The translations under genes were made by a program, and so were the position numbers. DNA of 64,000 nt from Cymbomonas tetramitiformis. Taxonomy: Eukaryota; Chlorophyta; Pyramimonadophyceae; Pyramimonadales; Pyramimonadaceae. The stretch is from the NCBI GenBank assembly GCA_001247695.2, contig LGRX02025776.1:113727-177726 (forward strand). The letters are read 5' to 3'. The notes under the pieces are model-generated. The model was not told where the DNA came from. It saw only the letters and a list, made by a program, of their open reading frames with translations, and made no database searches. Below are positions 55,501 through 64,000 of the stretch, piece by piece (the stretch's first letter is position 1; every line of letters starts with the position of its first letter).

Positions 55501-58500
55501 CAGTGGCCGGAGGGGACTCAAAGAAGAAGAGATGGGTGCGATGGATGTCAAGTTCGGGTGCCCATAAATGAGAAGAAAGAGTTGACGCTGACAACTGAGT
55601 TCAGGGAAATGCAAGGAATGCAGCAGCGTAGGAAAGGAAGGTCAGCTGACATATCGAGTGACAGGAAATCATTCGTGCCATGAGGGCATATTTCTACACA
55701 GCTACCGAGTTTAACGATACGGTGCAGAGGAAGTTATTTTTGGATCGAGAAGAATTATCCTACACACGAATGGGGTTTAACTAAGACGATGCTTGTGCTC
55801 GGTGGTGCGGCTCACCCAGGCTGCACAAGGCACAAGCAGGAACAAGTTGAGAGACTTCGGCACACCTGAAAGCTCGCACCAGCCTCAGCTGAGTGATCCC
55901 TGGGATTCCAGCCAGCGTGCGCGCGAGAAGGGAGACCGTCACCACGAGGAAGTCGAAAATATTCCAGCCAGAACCCCAGAACTTCCAACACCAGTGGGCA
56001 TACATATTCAGGAAAAGCTCCACAGTGAAGATCACAGTAAAGATATCTTCGAAAACCGTAAATACGTCTTGCATGTCATCCGGGACAACGATATACTGCA
56101 AGTCAACAGAAACGATTACTGAGCGGACACACCGAAAACAAGGAAGTCACTTGCGTGAAAGTCCGCTTCGTGTGACTTGCTTTAAGAAAACCCTGATGAT
56201 GTGTAACACAAATGTCTGTACGTGTTTGAAGCCGACAAGAACCTTGGAGTGAGCGACACCATCAGCTTGGTATATGCGCATTAGGTTCGCAGGAAGCATA
56301 CCCATTCCCGCCTGATGACAGCAGGAAACACCTGCCTACTACGTCTAGAAAGAAGCGAGAACTGAGTACTCCAGTTCGATCCCGTGCGTACATAGTCCGT
56401 ACCTGAGCTTCGACAGCGTTCAATATGAAGTTTAGGAAAATTACGAAGGCTATGGCAAACTGTATGACATTGCTATTGTACCATTTACGAGCAAGCTTCT
56501 GGTATCTCCAAAAACCTTTGGTCCTGCACGGAACATGAAGCCGAACTTTAAAATTCAGCTCGGCAAGAACCCAAGACCCAAGGACAAGGGGGGTGTACTC
56601 CTGATTTTGTGAGAAACACTAAAGACTCAAGAGCGGGGCAGCAGGCAAATACACACGGCGAAAAAGGGAAGGAAGAACACGGCACACTTTTTCTTGGGTT
56701 TGAGTTCTTCAGGTACAACAGCGGGTTGTTCAGGTTTGTCTCCGTCGGCTTTGTTCGGAGCTTCAACGGTTGTTGGGTTTGTGTGCTCTGCTTCCTGCAC
56801 GATTCAACAAAAGCAAACAGTTGGGAAAGAACTAGCTACGCCAAGAAATTGTTTAAGACCCTAGTAACTGTTATGGAGTGAACGAGTTAGTCGAAGACGA
56901 GAAAGCACTTCAAGGGGGCACGAAGAAACGTGATGAAGAACCTTCGCAGCCCAGGCAGCCGCAACTATTTTCTTCCTTATCTTGTCTTCCTCTTCAAACT
57001 TAAGTTGATTTTCCTGTAACAGAAGGAAGTGTCTAAGAGCTTGGGCGGATGAAACTACAACAACAACAATATAGGAGGGCTCGTGGCGGACGCACGCTAT
57101 CAACAAGGGCTCTCACCTCCCGTCGAGCGGTCTCAATTCCTTGCAGGCTTTCAACACTTGACAAGATGAGGTCCACGACTTGCTGCTTGTCTGGGACGTC
57201 ACAAATCCAAGCCGCGTGTTGCGGAAGGAACTTGACATCATTCTGCTTGTCTGCCTCCGCAACTTGCACCTCCTACAAGGAAAACGCCGTAAGTTCAGGT
57301 GGCTGCAGCGTGGAGATCCGATTAAAAATGCCAACTCGACGGCGGTCTCAGCAATCTCACCTCGTCTACTTCCTCGGTACTCACGATTTTCTCCAGCAGC
57401 ACAGCAACAACCACGTTCACGAGCATAACAGACGTTATGAGAATGTATGATATGAAGTAGAGAGACGCGTGCGGGTATTCGTCGATGATCGGCCGAGCAA
57501 CTGCTTCTGCCCAGCTGTCGCCAGTCATCACCTGACGAAACCTCGTGTTTGTGAGTTGCAGCCCGCACTCAAGGGGTGGAAATTGAAAGGAATACGAAAC
57601 CTTCCAGTGGCAGGATAGTGACTTGCGCTTGCGAGTTAAAACAACAAAAAAAGGCTTTGTGATTTCATCTTCCTCACTTCTACTGACAGATGCTTCAAAT
57701 ATGGAGAGGAGAAATATATTCACAGGGAAACGAAAACTACCTTCTGTAGTTCCCTTTACCTTCATGAAGGAGCACCGGAGAGGGCAATTTTCAGGAGCAC
57801 CCACACATATGCCAGTACAAACGGAAGGTGAGCGACCCTTACCTGAAAAAGAGTAAAGAAAGCTGCAGAGAAGACTTTAAAGTATGGATGAATTTCTCCA
57901 AAGAAGTCCTTGCCAAGAATTGCGTAGATAGCAGTGATCAGAATAAGGATGAAAAAAGCGTTGCTGCATCCAGGAATTGCTTGCTCAAGACCCGAAATGA
58001 TTTTACGTAGTGATTCCAGCCGTTTGAATAATCGAAACACCCGGAATGCTCGCAAGAGACGCAGCGTCGCAATTCCTGTAACGTCCAACAGCGAGAAGTA
58101 TAAGTAGACTGCAGTGGGACTACAGCCAACAACAACGACTGATCTCGGCTTCAAGGACGCATGTTTTATCGAGGCAATCTTTCTAATCGTGAGCCAATAG
58201 AGTCACGCGTGATTTGAGTCTATACCAGCAGCCGAGAGAGAGAAACTGGAGCTTATTCTCTTTAAGACACGCCCCGTCTTCTTGTTCGAGTGAGAGAAGA
58301 TAAGAGTATGGCAAAGGCAAGTGATTACACACCTGACACATTACTTAAGAACATGGAGAGGAGAGAAATGAAAACAACAACGAAGTCGAAGAGGTTCCAT
58401 CCTGCAAATGGCGGAAGAGTTAACAAAAATATTTTGAAAACACACCTCAGGAAACAAGTCAGCCTCACCTGACATCCAGAAGGCGCGGAACCAGTTGGCG

Positions 58501-59509
58501 GTCATGTTGGTCAATAGTTCCATGGTAAATACGATCGTGAAAAATATTTCGAACCCAAAAAAAACATCAGCGGTCTCACTGCCTTCCTCTGGCAAAATCT
58601 GTCAAAGCCGTGGGAGGATAGTGAGCAGATTCAGTATCCCAACAGAGAGGGTCGGCCAGAGGCATAAGGACTACAACACAGGCGTAAGGTGTCTATGACC
58701 CCATAGATGTGGGAGAGCAAGAGTCTCGAAAATCAAAATACAGCTCACTGTTTCGCTGTAGGGAACATAGCTTCCATAAACCAAGCACGCCACAAAGGAG
58801 CCATGCTTCTGTGGTTCTTCTCAGTAGAACATGAGAATATCCTCTATGTGTGTTCACACGTCAGAACGAGCGACATGTTTCCGAAAGACTGCCCCTCACG
58901 TGGAAACAAGTCGGGCGAGCAGGCGGCGTTTCATAGTACCTGCGACTCCACGATGTTTACAAGGAAGTTGAAGAAAATTAGGGCTGCCACGACGATTTGA
59001 GATGTGTAGCCGTGGTATACTTCCCGCAAGTTATCTTGCATAATTTTGAGTTTGTTTGTATGTATTGAGGGTTTTTGTCCACGCCCAATTGCGCGTCCAA
59101 ATTCCCTCATCACCGACCACTTATCTTCTAACTGTTGCCTAGCTTTGGCCTGTAGCTCCTTAGCTGCCAACAGAGGGTCCACGTAGAGCATGCCATCCAT
59201 TATAGAGTCTCTTCTATGATTTTCTCCTTCCGCTCCAGCCACAGGCTGTACGTTTTGGGGCACCTCCTCAGTAGCATCTATCTCCACCGGTGTGTCCTCT
59301 AATTTTGAACTGTCACTTTCCTGGGGGGTATCACCCGCATCATTGGTTGCAGCAATTGCGGCGTCCCTATTCACAAGCATCTGTGTCAGGGTGTCTGCTG
59401 GGCTCTTCGCGGTTTCATTGTATTCTCCCTGCAGCTTCCGCATCTCTTCATCGTAAAATTGTTTTCGTCGTTTGTGTTCTTGCGCAGCTAGTACCGCGGC
59501 CGCAGCCAT
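52538..59509 (-). CDS. Two-repeat voltage-gated cation channel, at least 13 exons
   Basis: Minus-strand exons by GT-AG and phase: 59509-58940, 58598-58469, 58401-58333, 58075-57843, 57532-57361, 57272-57117, 57013-56942, 56498-56403, 56095-55866, 55322-55109, 54941-54788, 53381-53193, about 52661-52538. This is about 800 residues. Start ATG 59509 opens a ~165-residue charged cytoplasmic N-terminus. Repeat I: S1 (VVAALIFFNFLVNI), S2, S3 (NLFDFVVVF), an S4 with Arg/Lys every third residue (RLLRAFRVFRLFKR), S5, pore TGDSWAE and S6 (VMLVNVVVAVLLEKI). After a ~90-residue charged linker, repeat II repeats the same order with S4 RLVRAFRVFRLVKR and pore TGDSWAE. The tail is acidic (KEEEEKLKAMKD, EEDDEEDEPEADE). 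The T-x-D-x-W filter suggests Ca2+ and/or Na+ permeation. Two-pore (TPC) channels share the 2 x 6TM layout but not this filter. The last exon(s) are uncertain. Confidence 0.85.
53193..53381 (-). other. Channel C-terminal tail exon (acidic)
   Basis: The acceptor GTTTGGCAG precedes TGACGATCAACG. The phase matches exon 54941-54788, giving EKIAN-VTINESDKEEEEKL across a ~1.4 kb intron. The donor is probably GAAG|GTCACA. It contains a Glu/Asp-rich stretch that could bind cations or partners. Confidence 0.65.
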
Positions 59510-62479
59510 ATTAAACCAGCTGCCGACAAGGTCGGCTAAAGCTTCGCTTTGCTAAAACGTCTCACAAGGCTTCTTTCAGCTCCCTTAAACATCTGCAGTG
59601 AGATCGGCTCTGATATCGCGGAGGTGTGCTTTTTGACCAGTGACTAAGACTCATGGATCGATCGCTTTTATTCCAGCACTCCTGACCTCGGCCGTTCCAT
59701 AATAAGCAAGTACTTCTCTTCTAGAGCACTGGCGACGTGGTGCCGCCCTGTATGTAGTCAGTCTTTGCAGCGTATTTGGCATATCCAGCTGGCGGAAGTT
59801 ACCGTATACCCATAACAGTGACAACAGCGGTCAAGCGTCATAATACGGGTCGTGAGCGAGAGCATGACCCCACGCCTGCCGCAAACACAAGTGACGGAGG
59901 CTTGAGCATACGAACCGTGCCCTAAGGAAGTGCAAACTGTTTTGCAAAAACTTACAAAGCTTAACCTTCAGTGAAAGCCAAAAATAAATACTTCACAAGA
60001 CACTCAGTTTCCTGACTAACTCAGCGATAAAAGCCTTACGCATGAAAAGGTTTGGGAAGCAGGCACGCCAAGTGAACGTAAACGCGAACGTATCAACTGG
60101 GACGTATTTCAAGCTAGATCGGGAAGAATTGAAATATTTTTCATGAAGTAGTCAGGTAGTATTGTCCAAGCGCGAGCCCCCTTCAGCGAAGAGTGAAAAG
60201 AAGCGGAGCTTAATAGCAGGTGCCTATCGAGCTGAACTGCCTGGTAGGGGTGAAGTGTTTCTGGGGCTCTGCGCGTTTCTTCTGTTGCGGAACCTCTAAG
60301 TAACGAAACATTTCCCTCGGACCCAGGAGAAGGAATATGCAAGGCGCCGTGTACCTAAAGCAGTGCGTGTTCTTTATGGTTGACTCCTAAAACCGCAGAA
60401 GTACAGAAGTGGATAAAACCCTGCAGACGAAATCACAACTTGGGTACTTAGTAAAATCTGATACCACTAAGTTCTCAGGAAGAACAAAGACACGGTCGTA
60501 GGGGCTGAGGCGAGTTTCAATAGCGACATCCCGAACGGGGTGGTGCTAACTGAAAAGGTGACGGAACATCTGGTTATTTTCCGGTGACCGTGGCTTATCA
60601 AGCACTTCGAATACCATCGGGAAACTCCAATGGATATGAGTTCAAAGATTTAGAAACATTTTTTAACACAGTCCGCAGACCTACCAAAAGGTGGTATTTT
60701 TTTCGTGAGTGACCTGCCGCAGTTCTGCTATGGCGTCGCCCTCTCTGCCGGGAGGGCAAGCTTTGCGTCGAGCATATAAACTCGGAGCATTAGCAAAATT
60801 TCTTTAGAGTGGACAATTGAAATAATTAGTTTAGCATATCACTAACTATTGAAGTGGGTAGAGCCCCGAGTCTCGGCTCCTACTGTCGAGACACCAGTCC
60901 CACGCCAGCCTTCATTTCATTTGTTGCATCAGGCTCAGGTTTCGTTTTTTCTTTTTTGTTTCTTCCTCCGCTTCCTTGGAGGATAATTACACAGCTGTCT
61001 TCGGTTTGCAGGCGAGGGTTCGATTGCGGATTGGCTATATGTTGTGATGGTGAATTTCTTTTTCAATCCATGCGATTGTGCGTTAAATCACACGACAGAT
61101 CGACACGAATGGAATCGAAGTTGGAGTGTGGATGTGGGATGTCGCGACATCCTACATCCGACATCACATGTCGGTGTGCCCTGTCGATGTCGTCAACTTC
61201 GATTCGTGTCATATTCGATATTGTCATCTTCGATATTATCATCTTCGATCTTCATCTTGTCAAAAACAGACGGAGGAGGACCAAGCATGTAAATTGGACG
61301 CGAAGGCGCGGCGCGCCGTTTTGGACGCGATACAGTATCGCCTCCTCTGAAGGTGAGCCCACACCTTGTTGGGCGCGAGGCTGTTTGCTGGGCGCCGCGC
61401 CAACGGGGAGCAATTGGATTTCTTAACACTGTGATCAGCCAAAGCCACACGTGAGCTCAGTTGTTGCGTTCTCGCTCTTGCCAAATTCTGAAGGCGGTTT
61501 CAGCAGATATAATGGATATTTAGGCTTTAACATGAATATGTACCGTATTTGAAGGGCCCTTTGTATTTGAAGGCATGTATCATGTATCATATCCGGGGTT
61601 CTTGGCAACACGTATTTTTGCGCGCGTGCGTACTTTTGGTGTTGGAGTAAACGAACGGATGGTGTGACGTTCGGAGCTAGACATGGCTGATTCCCCTCCA
61701 ACAAACAAGCAAGGGCAAGAGCGGCTGTGGTAAGGGAGTCACGTGTTCTTACACCCTCGCCTCGCCGGTGGCGGCGGCGGTTATCGTGTTCGGTACGACA
61801 TGTGCCGGAGATGTATTCCCCAACCGCCAGCCAGCGAAAATACACGATTCCTTGCGAGCTCAAAATGCAAATAATGAATACCATTCCCAGCGGGCGCGCC
61901 ACTGTGGCGTTGTTGCGGCCTCAGTGCACCATACGGAAAGCGAGGTCGGCCACAAACTTACTCCTGTCTTCCGGCCACGTCCCCCGGGTTGTAGGCGACG
62001 CCGCGCAACTGGCAAATGCCCTTTGCCGAGAGCAGCTTGTCGGTGTCTCTTGTAGTCTTCACATAGAACGTCCGAATATTGTGAATCGGCTTGCCCGATT
62101 CCCCAAAAAGGTATTGATTTATCAAGATATTAATCGCATCACTACATGTACGATGACAAGATAATGTTTTCCCGAATAGACAGTTCGTTCGTTGTAATAA
62201 ATATATACGGTAATATTGATTTCGTATAATGTTGCTTCATATATTCCGGTGTATGAAATGTGTGCCAGGGGATAGTGGTACATCTAAGCCGTTCGATTGG
62301 CATATTGTATTTCTATCCAGTGGGGCAGCTCAATGGAAATGGGCACCGAAAGGGACCCCAGAACCATTTACTGCGTACTTTGGAGAGCGAGAGCATAGGA
62401 TCGCATATAGCTGGCAGCATATTAATGTCATGCCGTCTGGAGCGCTACGCCCGCTACGAGCGCTACGCACAGACGCTCC
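59510..62479. other. Region upstream of the channel gene, no convincing gene
   Basis: About 3 kb. The first part presumably holds the channel promoter and 5' UTR. Short frames at 60854-61426 and 61435-62160 show no recognisable domains and no coding-like conservation signal. A perfect 16 bp palindrome GGATGTCGCGACATCC lies near 61132-61148. Confidence 0.5.
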
Positions 62480-63120
62480 GGCCACCAACCACGAGACCAA
62501 CGCACCACAACCGCAGCATACGCACGCTCCGGCCACCAACCACGAGACCAACGCACCCACAAAACCCGCACACGCACGCCCGCCACCAACTACGGATCAA
62601 CACGCCCGCGCCTACGCAGTGCCATCAACTACGAGATCAATACCCCACCACACCACGGCCGCCAACCATCAACTACGAGGTCAACACGCCCGAAGGAGAA
62701 CCCCCGCTCAGCCATCCATCCAGGTTCACCACGCCCGCAGCCGCAGACGGCCAGCCATCAACTACGAGATCAACACGCCCGCGGCCGCAAACGGTCAGCC
62801 ATCAACTATGAGATCGGCACGCCCGCAGCCGCCGACGGTCAACCATCAGCTACAAAGTCGACACGCCCGCACGCGCAAATGCGACGTTCGGCCATCAACG
62901 ACGAGATCAACGCGCCCGCAACTGCAACCGCAAACACTCAAGCCATCAACTACAAGTTCAACACGCCCACAGCCGAGCCTCCCAACCATCGACTACGAGG
63001 TCAACACGCCCGAAGGAGAAACCCCGCTCAGCCAACCATCCAGGTTCAACACTCCCGCAGTCGCAGACGGCCAGCCATCAACTACGAGATCAACACGCCC
63101 GCAGCATCGAGATCAACACA
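62480..63120. repeat. Degenerate minisatellite
   Basis: Many imperfect units built on CATCAACTACGAGATCAACA followed by CGCCCGCAGCCGCAGACGGCC or variants, with a period of roughly 40-48 bp. A ~300-codon frame across it (62229-63143) is a by-product of the repeat and encodes only His/Thr/Arg/Pro-rich sequence. Confidence 0.85.
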
Positions 63121-63730
63121 TTAACCCGCAGACATGCTGTTAGGCTGCCCTGACGACCGACACCATGAGATCACCGTACAAGGGGGGGCGCTGACGCCCA
63201 AAGGAGAACCCCGCTCACATCGCGACCACAACCACGTCACTGACACCCGTCAGCTATGCGCCTCTCCAGCTTACATTCAAGTTTGCAGATCGCCAAAACA
63301 GTTCGCAATCAGTCATCCGAGACTCACGTCACATTTATACCGTGACGACGATCACCACAAATCTACATCAGCATCGCCGCGACGCGCGACCACTTCGAGC
63401 CGCTCGAGCATCGCAGAGCGACAAACATGACGTCGCAAATCTGCTTCGTGATGTGACAACGCCTGACGAGCTCCTGACGTCGCATGACATGACAACGCGA
63501 ACGCAAGCGCTTGTAGAAGCCAAACGCCGGAAAAAAGGTTATCGAGGAATAGAAAAGTGCAAAATGGGGAATAGAAATTTCAATCTGTTTTTGGGGAATA
63601 GATGATATGTCACATGTAACCATTAATTAATTCAATCGAGCGCCAAAAAAAAAAAAAAACAAAAATTAAAGCAGTTTGACTAGCGTACTCGATACTCGTG
63701 AAGGTATCGACTGATTAGACTGATTGATTA

Positions 63731-63786
63731 ATTCAGTCAGTGACATGAGCGACAAAAACCAAATCAGTTCATGTCACCGACTGAAT
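63731..63786. repeat. 18 bp inverted repeat near the window end
   Basis: ATTCAGTCAGTGACATGA (63731-63748) is matched in inverted orientation at 63769-63786 with one mismatch. It lies in AT-rich DNA after an A-rich run (63645-63668). The rest of 63121-64000 shows no gene. Confidence 0.8.
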
Positions 63787-64000
63787 ACGATGTCACCAAC
63801 CGAATACCAATTAATTCAGAAAACTCTCTCACCTCGCCCATCACAAATATAAATAATAATTTATTGCGGTGGGGGGCGACGTATATTAATATTACCGCCA
63901 GAAGTTAAGGATATATAATTATATATATGATTTATGGTATATATAATTTATATAACATATTTGCTTGAAATTTCTTGGCGCTTCGCGATAAGGAGGGGGG

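Noticed and set aside
60854..61426. 190-codon frame upstream of the channel gene
   Set aside because: No domain, no homologous copy in the window, composition like random translation.
62229..63143. 304-codon His/Thr/Arg-rich frame
   Set aside because: Almost entirely minisatellite; no domain, and the frame is explained by unit composition.

Overview
The window is eukaryotic nuclear DNA. It has split genes with GT-AG introns, LTR retrotransposons, DNA transposons and a voltage-gated ion channel gene. The retroelement flavour (chromodomain Ty3/gypsy, a Ty1/copia element carrying a methyltransferase-like insert, gag-only LTR elements) and the channel suggest a repeat-rich protist, most likely an alga. 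A green (prasinophyte-like) alga is my guess; the sequence does not let me name the organism.

Positions 1-48283 are one Ty3/gypsy chromovirus copy (gypsy A) broken open by a stack of nested insertions, nearly all with intact target-site duplications (TSDs). A Ty1/copia element (3024-12608, TSD TACCA) sits next to the gag start codon. A second, related gypsy copy (gypsy B, 13916-44767, TSD ATCAG) sits in the 3' part of gag. Gypsy B holds a mariner-like MITE in its leader (16329-16885, TSD TA) and a sister MITE in its integrase region (22284-37243). It also holds a gag-only LTR element (TR-GAG 2, 37334-41850, TSD CTGGT), which itself carries a 1.08 kb TIR element (38393-39471, TSD TCTG). The second MITE contains another gag-only LTR element (TR-GAG 1, 22544-36936, TSD TAAAG). 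That element is split by an 11,041 bp DNA transposon (25028-36068, 32 bp perfect TIRs, TSD ACAG). Counting gypsy A, this is five elements deep. Paralogous empty sites for most insertions are present in the same window and confirm the boundaries.

The 11 kb transposon is the most unusual object. It encodes a ~1,112-residue DDE-like protein with one 65 nt intron (plus strand). A divergent multi-exon accessory gene with a coiled-coil region lies on the minus strand. Between them is an array of 42 bp-spaced, 28 bp palindromes. One subterminal region carries five 163 bp direct repeats, and a small CxxC protein lies on the other side. I cannot place it in a named superfamily.

From about 48.3 to 50.3 kb the sequence is non-coding with GC-rich short repeats. 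On the minus strand from 59509 down to about 52.5 kb lies a host gene of at least 13 exons. It encodes a two-repeat (2 x 6TM) voltage-gated cation channel with TGDSW-type filters in both repeats. From 59.5 to 64.0 kb I see no convincing gene, only a minisatellite and AT-rich DNA.
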